A stretch of 64,000 nt of DNA from Moheibacter lacus (lineage in GTDB: Bacteria > Bacteroidota > Bacteroidia > Flavobacteriales > Weeksellaceae), in contig NZ_JACDZE010000001.1 in NCBI RefSeq assembly GCF_014042165.1, positions 704,595 through 768,594 on the forward strand, read 5' to 3'. Below the pieces are notes generated by a model, which had not been told where the DNA came from, made no database searches, and worked only from the letters and a program-made list of their open reading frames with translations. Positions 34,823 to 43,743 of this stretch are shown here, piece by piece. How positions within the stretch are numbered: position 1 is the first letter of the stretch; every line of letters starts with the position of its first letter. Made by a program: the position numbers and the translations under genes.

Positions 34823-35638
34823 TTAATTTTCATTCATTAATTCTTCAGCGTAGAAGATTTTATACGCCTCACTGATTCCCTCTACCGGACAATATTCCAT
34901 AACGGGAATGTTTTCGGATTGCAAATATTTGTTGATAGCCTCCGGAATAAATTCCTCGCCCTTTACCGCTGCATCCGCATAACGAAGCGCCGAAAGGTTC
35001 ATGGCCTCAAAATCAGGTTTTTGTAAATAATCTGAAATAGCTCCATCGATTCCATCAAAAGACAGTTTTTTAGAAATTTCAGCATTTAATTCTCCTTCAA
35101 ATGAATTATCAAACAAAGAAACCACCACCTTAGCTTCGTTAAAAAATGAATCCTCGGCATAATATTCTTTCACATAAGCCGGAACCATACTGGACATCCA
35201 TCCTAAAACGTGCACCACATCTGGTTTCCAGTTTAGTTTTTTCACCGTTTCCAAAACTCCTTTTGCAAAGAAAATGGCTCGTTCGTCATTGTCATCAAAC
35301 ATCTTCCCCTCTTTGTCAGTGTAAACAGATTTTCTTTTAAAATACTCTTCGTTATCTATAAAGTAAACCTGCAAACGCTCACTGGGAACAGACGCTACTT
35401 TTATGATCAATGGCTGATCCATATCATTGATGATCAAATTCATTCCTGATAACCGAATAACTTCATGCAACTGATGCCTTCTCTCGTTGATCACCCCAAA
35501 CCTCGGCATGAAAATGCGTACATCAGCTCCTTTATCGCTCATGGCTTTAGGAATCCTTAACGACTGCAAAGACATCGGGGTTTCAGGAAAGTAAGGAATC
35601 ATTTCTGTAGTTACATACAATATGCGCTTTCCATCCAT
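34823..35638 (-). CDS. GT5-like protein, glycogen synthase N-terminal domain only
   Basis: Protein of 271 residues resembling the first Rossmann domain of glycogen/starch synthase: KRILYVTTEMIPYFPETPMSLQSLRIPKAMSDKGADVRIFMPRFGVINERRHQLHEV is the ADP-glucose-side start, and VVHVLGWMSSMVPAYVKEY matches the HxHDW region. Here HGW/LGW replaces the usual HDW pattern. The C-terminal nucleotide-binding domain is absent, so it is about half the length of GlgA (about 480). Catalytic activity is doubtful. It is the first gene of the operon with DUF4270 and glmS and is divergent from panC. Confidence 0.85.
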   Translation of the reverse strand: MDGKRILYVTTEMIPYFPETPMSLQSLRIPKAMSDKGADVRIFMPRFGVINERRHQLHEVIRLSGMNLIINDMDQPLIIKVASVPSERLQVYFIDNEEYFKRKSVYTDKEGKMFDDNDERAIFFAKGVLETVKKLNWKPDVVHVLGWMSSMVPAYVKEYYAEDSFFNEAKVVVSLFDNSFEGELNAEISKKLSFDGIDGAISDYLQKPDFEAMNLSALRYADAAVKGEEFIPEAINKYLQSENIPVMEYCPVEGISEAYKIFYAEELMNEN

Positions 35639-35670
35639 TTTCTAACTCATTAATTACTTGAAATAGTGCA

Positions 35671-35678
35671 CAAAGATA
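35671..35678 (-). promoter_or_regulatory. -7 box TATCTTTG for GT5-like/DUF4270/glmS operon
   Basis: Reverse-strand exact TAnnTTTG match 32 bases before the first start codon. Confidence 0.6.
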
Positions 35679-35710
35679 CGAATTTTCTACGAGATGTGAA
35701 CCACATATCT

Positions 35711-35718
35711 TACTTTTG
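35711..35718 (+). promoter_or_regulatory. -7 box TACTTTTG for panC
   Basis: Exact TAnnTTTG match 30 bases before the panC ATG; divergent from the box at 35671-35678. Confidence 0.6.
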
Positions 35719-35748
35719 CCTTGTTTTTGATTAATTTAACACGGATTA

Positions 35749-36591
35749 ATGATAATTTTAAGAGAATCAATAGAAATAAAAAATTGGGTCGAATCCCAAA
35801 GAAATTCAGGTCAAACGATTGGGTTTGCACCTACTATGGGCGCACTACACCAAGGCCATATTTCTCTCGTAAACCAATCCAAACAAGAAAACGACCTTAC
35901 GATTGTCAGTATATTTGTCAACCCAACCCAATTCAATAATCTTCAGGATCTCAAAAAATATCCTAGAACTGAAAAAAAAGACGCAGAAATGCTTGAAGAA
36001 GCAGGCGTTGACGTCTTATTTCTTCCTACCGTTGAAGAAATGTATCCGCAGGAAACTGAATCCCAGCCCTTTGATTTTGAAGGATTGGAAAATCAAATGG
36101 AAGGGAAGTTTCGTCCGGGGCATTTTGATGGAGTGGCAACTATCGTCCGTAAATTCTTCGAAATCATCCAACCCAATCGAGCCTATTTCGGAGAAAAAGA
36201 CTTTCAACAACTCCGCATTATAGAAGAATTAGCCTTAAAAATCCCTTTCAACATCGAAATTATCCCTGTTGAAATCATGCGCGAATTGGATGGATTGGCG
36301 ATGAGTTCCAGAAACGTTAGACTGTCAGAAGAAATGAGACTAGAAGCACCAAAAATCTATCGGATACTGAAAAATGCCAAACGTTATTTCGAAGACAATT
36401 CCATAGAGGCTACTGAAAAATTTGTCATGGAAGCTTTTGCTCAAACCAAATTAAAGTTGGAATACTTTGAAATTGCGGATGAAAAAACCCTTATTTCAAT
36501 GACAGAAAAATCAAAAGATAAAAAACCCAGGGCTTTCGTAGCTGCATTTGCAGACGAAATCAGGCTGATCGATAACTTAGGATTATATTAA
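35749..36591 (+). CDS. panC: Pantothenate synthetase
   Basis: Joins pantoate and beta-alanine with ATP. The 280-residue protein has the nucleotidyltransferase motif PTMGALHQGHISLV, IFVNPTQFN, the GHFDGVATIVRKFF core, YFGEKDFQQL and the KMSKS-like MSSRNVRLSEE. Length is normal. panD follows 39 bases later with its own promoter box, so the two enzymes and the supply of beta-alanine are adjacent. Confidence 0.97.
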   Translation: MIILRESIEIKNWVESQRNSGQTIGFAPTMGALHQGHISLVNQSKQENDLTIVSIFVNPTQFNNLQDLKKYPRTEKKDAEMLEEAGVDVLFLPTVEEMYPQETESQPFDFEGLENQMEGKFRPGHFDGVATIVRKFFEIIQPNRAYFGEKDFQQLRIIEELALKIPFNIEIIPVEIMRELDGLAMSSRNVRLSEEMRLEAPKIYRILKNAKRYFEDNSIEATEKFVMEAFAQTKLKLEYFEIADEKTLISMTEKSKDKKPRAFVAAFADEIRLIDNLGLY

Positions 36592-36614
36592 TACTCCTTT
36601 ATCATAAAACTCCT

Positions 36615-36622
36615 TACCTTTG
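36615..36622 (+). promoter_or_regulatory. -7 box TACCTTTG directly before panD
   Basis: Exact TAnnTTTG match ending 8 bases before the panD ATG, so the leader would be nearly absent. Confidence 0.6.
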
Positions 36623-36630
36623 CCGACGTT

Positions 36631-36981
36631 ATGATGATACAAATAGTCCGATCCAAAATTCACCGTGTAAAAGTTACCGGAGCCGAGTTAAATTACATAG
36701 GCAGCATCACCATCGATGAAGATCTTCTGGAAGCCGCCAACATGATCATAGGAGAACGCGTGCAGATTGTAAACATTCAAAATGGACAACGTTTTGAAAC
36801 CTATACCATTCCCGGAAAAAGAGGTTCAGGAGAGATTACTTTAAATGGTCCGGCAGCTCGGTTGGTTCAAGTTGGTGACACCATCATCATCATTGGATAT
36901 GGCCTGGCCTCAATTGAAGAAGCCAAAACCTTTCAACCTACCATCATCTTTCCAAACGAAGAAACCAATCGCCTGGATTGA
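36631..36981 (+). CDS. panD: Aspartate 1-decarboxylase
   Basis: Pyruvoyl enzyme making beta-alanine for pantothenate. In this 116-residue proenzyme the self-cleavage site is the Gly-Ser of [16 protein letters not shown], which yields the pyruvoyl group. [10 protein letters not shown] and [10 protein letters not shown] are also diagnostic. Two adjacent ATG codons (36631, 36634) are possible starts. The stop TGA overlaps the next ATG by one base, coupling it to the flippase-like gene. Confidence 0.96.
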   Translation: MMIQIVRSKIHRVKVTGAELNYIGSITIDEDLLEAANMIIGERVQIVNIQNGQRFETYTIPGKRGSGEITLNGPAARLVQVGDTIIIIGYGLASIEEAKTFQPTIIFPNEETNRLD

Positions 36982-37970
36982 TGAAATCCAAAATCACCAA
37001 TTTAATTCTAACCATTTTAGCTATAGGCTTGGCTGCTTTTTTTATTGTCCTAACTTTAAAACAAACAGACTTTGAGGTACTCAAATCAGCAGCAAAAAGA
37101 GCGAATTATTTTTGGTTCATCCTATCCATGGCCATCAGTATTTTTTCCTATTGGCTAAGGGCCGCCCGATGGAAATTATTGTTAAAACCTTTGGGACACG
37201 ACATCGAAGTAAAAAGTGCATTTTGGTCCGTTTCGCTTGGCTATTTTATGAATTTGGTGATTCCAAGAAGCGGAGAAATCTCTCGTGCAACTTCACTTTA
37301 CAAAATGGAAAAAGTTCCTGCCGATAAATCATTGGGTACCATCGTTTTTGAAAGGGTGATTGATGTGTTTTTCTTATTGTTATTTTTATGTCTAACTTTT
37401 CTTTTCAATGCCCAAACACTTGCTTCATTTCTCTCCTTTAGTGAAAAACCATCATTAGGAAAATATGCCTTTATAATGGGAATAGCTATCCTTTTATTCA
37501 TCGTCATTTTGGCATTCAGAAAAAAACTAAAAGGATTTTCCATTTACCGAAGAATTGAATTATTTCTACTCGGAATATGGGAAGGTTTTAAATCCATTTT
37601 ACATTTAAAAGAACGCGGAAAGTTCATTGCTTATTCCTTCGGAATTTGGTTTTGTTATTTTTTGATGACCTATTTGGTTTTATTTGCATTTCCTGAAACC
37701 TCTCATTATGGATTGGGAGAAGGATTTTTCTTAATTGTTGCCGGAGCTTTAGGGATGATTATGCCGGCGGTCGGCGGTTTGGGATATCCTTATGCCATGA
37801 GTTTGGCTTTTTCTGCGATTTATTTGTCACAAGGAAATTCGGCTGATGAAGGAAAAATGGTCGGAAATTATTTCGGATTGATGTTGTATTTTGCCCAAAT
37901 TATTTCGATTATCATTTTTGGAATGCTTTCCTTTTATTTCATCGCAAAAATTGATAGGAAAAAAGATTAA
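36981..37970 (+). CDS. Flippase-like / LPG-synthase TM-domain membrane protein
   Basis: Polytopic inner-membrane protein of 329 residues with about eight helices. It belongs to the lysylphosphatidylglycerol-synthase transmembrane (UPF0104) superfamily: WLRAARWKLLLKPLG, FWSVSLGYFMNLVIPRSGEISRA, KSLGTIVFERVIDVFFLL and the GLGYPYAMSLAF region are typical. There is no aminoacyl-transferase domain, so it resembles the lipid flippase part. Its start overlaps the panD stop by one base. Substrate unknown. Confidence 0.85.
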   Translation: MKSKITNLILTILAIGLAAFFIVLTLKQTDFEVLKSAAKRANYFWFILSMAISIFSYWLRAARWKLLLKPLGHDIEVKSAFWSVSLGYFMNLVIPRSGEISRATSLYKMEKVPADKSLGTIVFERVIDVFFLLLFLCLTFLFNAQTLASFLSFSEKPSLGKYAFIMGIAILLFIVILAFRKKLKGFSIYRRIELFLLGIWEGFKSILHLKERGKFIAYSFGIWFCYFLMTYLVLFAFPETSHYGLGEGFFLIVAGALGMIMPAVGGLGYPYAMSLAFSAIYLSQGNSADEGKMVGNYFGLMLYFAQIISIIIFGMLSFYFIAKIDRKKD

Positions 37971-37990
37971 TTTTGAGCAAACGAAATGAA

Positions 37991-39346
37991 ATGCCCAAAA
38001 CAAAAACTTCCTTTTTCTGTCAAAACTGCGGCACCCAATTCAGCCAATGGATGGGACAATGCAAAGCCTGCGGCGAATGGAACACAATTGTAGAAGAAAT
38101 CATCGACAAAGGCGAAGAAAAAAAAGCTTGGAAATCAGATGATTCCAAAAAGGTTTCAATCCAAAATATTAAAGATGTTTCTGAGGTTGGAGAAATCAGA
38201 ATCGATACAAAAAACGATGAATTGAATCGAGTTTTAGGTGGTGGGATCGTCAATGGTTCGGTAACTTTAATCGGTGGCGAGCCGGGAATCGGGAAATCGA
38301 CATTGATGTTGCAAATCGCCCTACATCTACCATCTGTAAAGGTTTTGTATGTTTCAGGAGAAGAATCGGCTTCGCAAATTAAATTACGAGCGGAAAGAAT
38401 CGGAATTCAGTCTGAACAATGTTTCATCCTGACGGAAACCAATACCCAAAAAATATTCAAACACGCACAAGAAATCCTTCCTGAATTGATCGTCATCGAT
38501 TCGATTCAGACTTTGCATACCCAATTTGTGGAATCATCGCCGGGCAGTATTTCCCAAATCAGAGAAACGACTTCTGAACTGATCAAATATGCAAAAGAAA
38601 CCGGTGTTCCTATCGTTTTAATCGGACACATCACCAAAGAAGGCGTCATCGCCGGACCGAAAATCCTGGAACACATGGTCGATGTGGTTCTACAATTTGA
38701 AGGCGATCGGAATCACATTTATCGATTGTTGCGCGCCAACAAAAACCGATTTGGTTCTACGTCCGAATTGGGGATTTACGAAATGCAGGGAAGTGGACTC
38801 AGAGAAGTTAAAAATCCGTCTGAAGTTTTGATTTCAAAAAAAGATGAACCGTTGAGTGGAAATGCAATTGCGGCGACTTTGGAAGGAATTCGCCCGATGT
38901 TGATTGAAATTCAGGCATTGGTGAGCTCGGCGGTTTATGGAACGCCGCAGCGCTCTGCGACCGGATTTGACACAAAACGATTGAATATGCTTTTGGCAGT
39001 TTTGGAAAAACGCGCCGGATTTCAATTGGGTGCAAAAGATGTTTTTCTGAACATTACAGGCGGAATCCGAGTGGATGATCCGGCGATTGATTTGGCGGTG
39101 ATTTCTGCAATTTTATCATCGAGTATGGATGTGGCTTTACCGGACAATTGTTGTTTTGCGGGCGAAGTCGGACTAAGTGGAGAAATCAGAGCGGTAAATC
39201 GTGTAGAACAAAGGATTCTGGAAGCAGAAAAGTTGGGATACGATGTGATTTTCATTTCGAAGTACAATAAAATCAAAACTTCTGATTATCAAATCCGAGT
39301 GGAATTGGTTTCAAAAGTTGGAGATTTGGTAAGGATTTTGTTTTAG
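37991..39346 (+). CDS. radA: DNA repair ATPase RadA
   Basis: RecA-like helicase of 451 residues that aids branch migration. It has a C4 zinc finger (CQNCGTQFSQWMGQCKACGEWNT), Walker A GGEPGIGKST, the RadA-specific KNRFGS motif and a Lon-like C-terminal domain (CCFAGEVGLSGEIRAV). I start it at ATG 37991 (MPKTKTSFF), which gives the conserved N-terminus; a TTG six codons earlier is less likely. It follows the flippase-like gene by 20 bases. Confidence 0.95.
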   Translation: MPKTKTSFFCQNCGTQFSQWMGQCKACGEWNTIVEEIIDKGEEKKAWKSDDSKKVSIQNIKDVSEVGEIRIDTKNDELNRVLGGGIVNGSVTLIGGEPGIGKSTLMLQIALHLPSVKVLYVSGEESASQIKLRAERIGIQSEQCFILTETNTQKIFKHAQEILPELIVIDSIQTLHTQFVESSPGSISQIRETTSELIKYAKETGVPIVLIGHITKEGVIAGPKILEHMVDVVLQFEGDRNHIYRLLRANKNRFGSTSELGIYEMQGSGLREVKNPSEVLISKKDEPLSGNAIAATLEGIRPMLIEIQALVSSAVYGTPQRSATGFDTKRLNMLLAVLEKRAGFQLGAKDVFLNITGGIRVDDPAIDLAVISAILSSSMDVALPDNCCFAGEVGLSGEIRAVNRVEQRILEAEKLGYDVIFISKYNKIKTSDYQIRVELVSKVGDLVRILF

Positions 39347-39349
39347 AGC

Positions 39350-39784
39350 ATGATTTCAAAATCGGATTTCGAACAACCAAAAAAATTAAATATGCGCTTT
39401 CACACCAGAAAATGGGTAAAACCTGAAGATTTAAATCCAAATAAAACTTTGTTTGGAGGGACTTTGTTAGCATGGATTGATGAAGAAGCGGCTTTGTATT
39501 CCATCATCCAGTTAGAAAGTCCACATGTGGTCACCAAATACATTTCGGAAATCAATTTCATGAGTTCTGCTAGACAAGGCGACATCGTGGAAATCGGAAT
39601 CGAGGTAGTGAAATTTGGAAAGAGTTCATTGGTTTTAAAATGTGAAGTCCGCAATAAGATGACGCATGAAACCATCATCACTGTTGACAATATCACGATG
39701 GTAAATTTGGATGAAAATGGAAAACCAAAACCACATGGGAAAACGGAAATTGAATTTGTAAAAGACCGTTTAGCAAAAGGTTAA
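39350..39784 (+). CDS. YciA/BACH-like acyl-CoA thioesterase
   Basis: Hotdog-fold protein of 144 residues. PNKTLFGGTLLAWIDEEAALYSI carries the GGxxxxxxD active-site pattern of YciA-type acyl-CoA hydrolases, with SARQGDIVEIGIEVVKFGKSSLVLKCEV as the second half. It starts 3 bases after radA and is likely its last operon partner. A ~100-bp intergenic repeat follows downstream. Confidence 0.88.
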   Translation: MISKSDFEQPKKLNMRFHTRKWVKPEDLNPNKTLFGGTLLAWIDEEAALYSIIQLESPHVVTKYISEINFMSSARQGDIVEIGIEVVKFGKSSLVLKCEVRNKMTHETIITVDNITMVNLDENGKPKPHGKTEIEFVKDRLAKG

Positions 39785-39905
39785 TTCTAAAGCAGTTGGA
39801 TTTAAGGAATTGACTTAATTGATTCACTATAAGACAAATACCAATAAACATGAAGTTAATTAAGAAATGAATTGAATCAAAAAGTTTAGAAAGGTATCAT
39901 AAATG

Positions 39906-40008
39906 ATTAAAGTTTTCTATTCTTACATCAACTTGTTGATTTCTTAAAAGACCTTAATAATTTGAAATAATCCGAATCGACTTAACGCTTAATGTTTTAA
40001 TATATTGA
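39906..40008. repeat. ~100-bp intergenic repeat, copy A
   Basis: Aligns along its length with 56592-56695. Shared landmarks: TTCTATTC, a small palindrome (ATCAAC TT GTTGAT), TTAAAA and CTTAATGTTTT. It lies between convergent genes. Confidence 0.68.
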
Positions 40009-40028
40009 GTTCAGCTTAATTTTAAGAA

Positions 40029-40628
40029 TTAATTCATGATAATTCCCAGGTGCATGGCTTTTTTGATCAATTCGGAAATGGTTTTGACATCGAGTTTGAG
40101 GTAGATATTTTTTTTGTGGGTTTCTACTGTGTAATAACTTAAAAAAAACTTCTCGGCGATTTGTTCGGAAGAAAGTCCATTCCCAATTTCAATTACAATT
40201 TCTCTTTCCCTTTTTGATAAATTATGGTAATTTCCGGTGGAAGAAGCATATTGACTTTTTGGTTTTTGTTGGAGAATTTTCTTGACGGATTCCAGTATCG
40301 TTTTACTGGAAGATTCTTTTAAAATGTAGCCATCTATATCGTCTTCACTGATCAAATCCGTTTTGTACATACTGAGCACCATGATTTTAATTTTCGGGTG
40401 AAGTGCTCTTATTTTTTGGACGAATTCGGCGCCGTTCATTTCGGGCATGGCAACATCTGTAATGACCAAATCCACCGGCTTTTTCTCCATTAACTCCAAT
40501 GCTTTTTTTGCGGAGTTTTGTACAAATTCGATTTTAAAATTTTCTTCTGAACTCAATAGTTTTTCTAAACCATCCAAAATCATTTGGTGGTCATCGACAA
40601 TTCCTATCCTAACTGTTTCCTTTTCCAT
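40029..40628 (-). CDS. NarL/LuxR-type response regulator
   Basis: Two-component regulator of 199 residues. The receiver domain has IVDDH, phospho-acceptor Asp58 in LVITDVAMPEMNG, and Lys in YILKESS; the C-terminal LuxR helix-turn-helix has LSKREREIVIEIGNGLSSEQIAEKFFLSYYTVETHKKNI. Its start overlaps the end of the histidine kinase by 20 bases, so they are a cognate pair. Targets are unknown; no clear operator is seen. Confidence 0.95.
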   Translation of the reverse strand: MEKETVRIGIVDDHQMILDGLEKLLSSEENFKIEFVQNSAKKALELMEKKPVDLVITDVAMPEMNGAEFVQKIRALHPKIKIMVLSMYKTDLISEDDIDGYILKESSSKTILESVKKILQQKPKSQYASSTGNYHNLSKREREIVIEIGNGLSSEQIAEKFFLSYYTVETHKKNIYLKLDVKTISELIKKAMHLGIIMN

Positions 40629-42519
40629 CCTGGGGGATTTCGATTATAAAAGTTGAACCTCTTCCTATTGCTGAATCTATAAAAAGACTGCCATTTAATG
40701 ATTGAACCCGTTTGTATAGATTTGAAATTCCCATTCCTTTTTTTACTTTTTCTACATCAAACCCTTTCCCATCATCATCTACGATAATTCTGTACATCGT
40801 ATCAAAAGTGCAGTCTATGTTTATATTTTCGGCTTCGGCATATTTTAAGCAGTTGGATAGTATTTCCTGAATAGTTCTGTATAAATAATGTTTTGCAACA
40901 CCATCGATTTCCTGAAATTTTGATTCCGGAAAAATATTCAGATGAATTTCGCCAGTAAAATAAAACCTATAGTCTTTTACCAATTGAAGCAATAAATGTA
41001 CAAAATTTATTTTATCTCTATTATTTTCATTGAGTTCATGGGAAATGACACGAATTTCTTTGGCAGTTTCTTGTAATTGGTTGATGCACTCTTCCAATTC
41101 AGGATCTTTTATCGAAGTTGTGTTCAATTGATCCATTTTGATTTTAATCGCCGAAAGCCGGCCTCCCACACCATCATGAAGCTCTGTTGCGATTCTTTTC
41201 CGTTCCAAATTTTGACCTTCCAATAAATTTTTGGTACGGGTCGTTTCAATTTCCTTTTCAAATATCAATTTTTCTTGTACTGAAATGGTTTCTTGGTATT
41301 TCATGCGTTTCCGATAAAATATCGCTAAAATTAATAAAGAAATGATTGCCAAAAAGGAACCGGTAAAAATGAGTTGGTTCTGACCTTTTTGGATTTGTTT
41401 TTCTTTGTTCAATAACTGAATTTGGTTGTTTTTGCGCTCAACATCAAATTTGGTTTGGGCTTCATGAAATTGTTTGTTTTTTTCGACACTGAAAATACTG
41501 TCTTGAAGTTTGTGCTGAGTTTTTTCAAAACCATAAGCCTCTTTATAATTCCCTAATTTAGAATGAACACGGGAAAGACTTTTATAAAGCTCAATCGCAT
41601 AATCGTTTTTGAATCCTTTCCTTAAAACCTCATTGGCTTGATTGTAATAAAAAAGTGCTTGTTGAAGATTTGACTCAGCCTGTTCATAGTATTTTCCAAA
41701 GTAAAAATAACTGAAAAACTCTGCCTCCAGATTCCCAATCGCTTTGCTTAATTTTAAAGATTCTTCTAAATATTCAAAAGATTTTTGATAGTCGTCTTTT
41801 GATTTGAAATTTAAATAGGTAGAAACCAAATTGAGTTGGCTCATGATTTGCCCATAAATACTATGGTTTTCTTTTTGGATCTGAAGGGATTTGTTGAGAT
41901 AAAATTCGGTGCTGTCTTTATTGGTTTTCATATAAGAAACAGCCAAATTATTATAAACGATATCAAGATGTTTCCTTTCATCATCTCTTTCTCCTATTTT
42001 TTGGGCTTGATGATAATAGTTCCTTGCGCTCAGCGTATCACTTTGTAAAATATAGAGATCCGCTAGATTGGACAAAACAGCAATGGTATTGTCATTGAGT
42101 TCTTCTTTTCCTTCCGAAATTTTTAAGGATTTATGGTAATTGACCAATGCGTTTTTTACGTCATTTTCAACCGCATAAATTTGACCGATTTGGTTATATG
42201 CTTTACTCAGCACATTGAAATCCTGAGCAACATTAGCATAACGAATGGCTTGTTTGAAATAATCATGGGCCGTTCTGAAATCATTTTTGATGTAATGGGT
42301 ATATCCCATCCCATAAGCGATGCGGGCATTCCAATTTTCATCCTCCAATTGCTGATTGAGTTTTTTGGCTTTTGCCAAATACAACAATGCCGAGTCCGGT
42401 TTTACCTCAACATTTTCCCTGTATTTCTGATAATGATATTCAATATCGCCCTCTTTGATTTGACTCAAAATCAAAAAAGGGGCTAAAATTAACGATAAAA
42501 TCAATAAATTTCTCATCAA
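40609..42519 (-). CDS. TPR-containing sensor histidine kinase (HisKA_3)
   Basis: Sensor kinase of 636 residues: N-terminal signal, about six to eight tetratricopeptide repeats (about 30-340) outside the membrane, a short coiled coil, one membrane helix (about 383-402), HisKA_3 phosphorylation site ATELHDGVGGRL with His near 448, and an ATPase domain with SNCLKYAEA, DDGKGFD and GMGISNLYKR. The periplasmic TPR sensor architecture is common in Bacteroidota; the signal is unknown. The protein sits upstream of its response regulator with a 20-base overlap. Confidence 0.95.
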   Translation of the reverse strand: MMRNLLILSLILAPFLILSQIKEGDIEYHYQKYRENVEVKPDSALLYLAKAKKLNQQLEDENWNARIAYGMGYTHYIKNDFRTAHDYFKQAIRYANVAQDFNVLSKAYNQIGQIYAVENDVKNALVNYHKSLKISEGKEELNDNTIAVLSNLADLYILQSDTLSARNYYHQAQKIGERDDERKHLDIVYNNLAVSYMKTNKDSTEFYLNKSLQIQKENHSIYGQIMSQLNLVSTYLNFKSKDDYQKSFEYLEESLKLSKAIGNLEAEFFSYFYFGKYYEQAESNLQQALFYYNQANEVLRKGFKNDYAIELYKSLSRVHSKLGNYKEAYGFEKTQHKLQDSIFSVEKNKQFHEAQTKFDVERKNNQIQLLNKEKQIQKGQNQLIFTGSFLAIISLLILAIFYRKRMKYQETISVQEKLIFEKEIETTRTKNLLEGQNLERKRIATELHDGVGGRLSAIKIKMDQLNTTSIKDPELEECINQLQETAKEIRVISHELNENNRDKINFVHLLLQLVKDYRFYFTGEIHLNIFPESKFQEIDGVAKHYLYRTIQEILSNCLKYAEAENINIDCTFDTMYRIIVDDDGKGFDVEKVKKGMGISNLYKRVQSLNGSLFIDSAIGRGSTFIIEIPQDGKGNS

Positions 42520-42569
42520 TGGGGTAAAAATACCAAAATCTTGGTAGGTAATAATTATAAAAGACTAAA

Positions 42570-42577
42570 TAACTTTG
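42570..42577 (+). promoter_or_regulatory. -7 box TAACTTTG directly before the sorting-domain gene
   Basis: Exact TAnnTTTG match ending 7 bases before the ATG at 42585, again implying almost no leader. Confidence 0.6.
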
Positions 42578-42584
42578 TCTCATT

Positions 42585-42923
42585 ATGAAACACACACTTT
42601 TTATATTTTTATTTGCATTTGCATTTGGCTTTGCAGCAGCTCAATTGAACAACGGAATCCGCATAGGTGCCGGAAGCAGTGGGAAAACTTTCTCGCCAGA
42701 ATTCTCTTCAATTTCTACCAATGAAATCGAAATAAAGTCTGATGGAGAGAGAATCTCAGGATTGGAAATTTTTGATGTAGAAGGTGGATTAGTAGGCGCA
42801 GCCACTATTGCTCAAGAAGAAAAGACATCAATCAATATAAACGGACTTCAACAGGGAATTTATCATGTTGTCGTTATTTCAGAAAGCGGTCAAGAACAGT
42901 TTAACACATTTTCGAAGGATTAA
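42585..42923 (+). CDS. Minimal secreted protein resembling a T9SS sorting domain
   Basis: Protein of 112 residues: signal peptide cleaved near FGFAAA-Q, a ~17-residue linker, then a beta-sandwich segment (about 40-112) with ISGLEIFDVEGGLV, INGLQQGIYHVVVISESGQEQFNTFSKD. The last part has the pattern of the T9SS type A C-terminal domain (GLxxGxYxVxV, then a basic end), but the opening YPNP motif is replaced by FSSISTNEIEI. There is no cargo domain between signal and sorting domain. It is a single gene, divergent from the kinase operon. Role unknown. Confidence 0.72.
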   Translation: MKHTLFIFLFAFAFGFAAAQLNNGIRIGAGSSGKTFSPEFSSISTNEIEIKSDGERISGLEIFDVEGGLVGAATIAQEEKTSININGLQQGIYHVVVISESGQEQFNTFSKD

Positions 42924-43070
42924 TTAATTTTTAATTATTCTATAATTTACAAGTTTTATTATAACATTTCGGGGATCGAAATTTTAGGTGAGAATAAACA
43001 TTTAGATCCTCATTGGAAGAAATCTTCAGTTGTAGAAGAGATTAGTTTAGGTAGCACTACATTGTAGTAA

Positions 43071-43100
43071 AAAAGCAAGTGTAACAACTTGCTTTTTTTT
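43071..43100. terminator. Bidirectional intrinsic terminator
   Basis: AAAAGCAAGT / ACTTGCTTTT, 10-bp stem, loop GTAACA, with A and T runs on the two sides, between two convergent genes. Confidence 0.88.
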
Positions 43101-43118
43101 ATTTCAATCAGAATTCTT

Positions 43119-43727
43119 TTATTTCTTTCCTCGCAAAACAGGATTTAATTCTTCATCATTATACATTTTCATCTGTTTGTAGACTTTCATGTACTTTTTC
43201 CCTGAAGCGATATCTTGAATCAATTCTTCTATGGCCGTGGAAAGGTCTTGATGTTGTTCCAACAACGTATTTAATTTGGTTTGACATTGAGAAATATGTT
43301 CAGATGAAGCATCTGTACGATTGGCTTCTTCTCGCATATGATAAATCTTTAACGCCAAAATTGAAAAACGATCAACTGCCCAAGCAGGACTTTCCGTATT
43401 GATTTTCGCACCTGAAGCAACTTGCACATCAGCATATTTCTGCAAGAACCAACTGTCTATGTATTCCACCATATCCGTCCGCTCCTGATTGGATTGATCT
43501 ATCCATCTTTTGATACGAAGCGCTTCAACCGGATCAATTTCTGGATCGCGGATGATGTCTTCCAAATGCCACTGAACCGTATCGATCCAATTCTTTTTGT
43601 ACAACAAATGTGCGATCAAATCACTTTCATCATAAGGATTCTGAATTTCTGCATTCACATCATTGGAAACATGATAATCTGCAATGCTCCTGTTAAAAAT
43701 CTCCCAAGCTTTTTCTGTAAAGTTCAT
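43119..43727 (-). CDS. DUF4254 family protein
   Basis: Cytosolic all-helical protein of 202 residues in a Bacteroidota/Planctomycetes family of unknown function. Recognisable parts are LIAHLLYKKNWIDTVQWHLEDIIRDP, RIDQSNQERTDMVEYIDSW-like text and the C-terminal LIQDIASGKKYMKVYKQMKMYNDEELNPVL. It lies behind the terminator of the flippase-to-tatA operon on the same strand, so it may receive read-through. Confidence 0.88.
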   Translation of the reverse strand: MNFTEKAWEIFNRSIADYHVSNDVNAEIQNPYDESDLIAHLLYKKNWIDTVQWHLEDIIRDPEIDPVEALRIKRWIDQSNQERTDMVEYIDSWFLQKYADVQVASGAKINTESPAWAVDRFSILALKIYHMREEANRTDASSEHISQCQTKLNTLLEQHQDLSTAIEELIQDIASGKKYMKVYKQMKMYNDEELNPVLRGKK

Positions 43728-43743
43728 ATATGGAAATAAAAAG

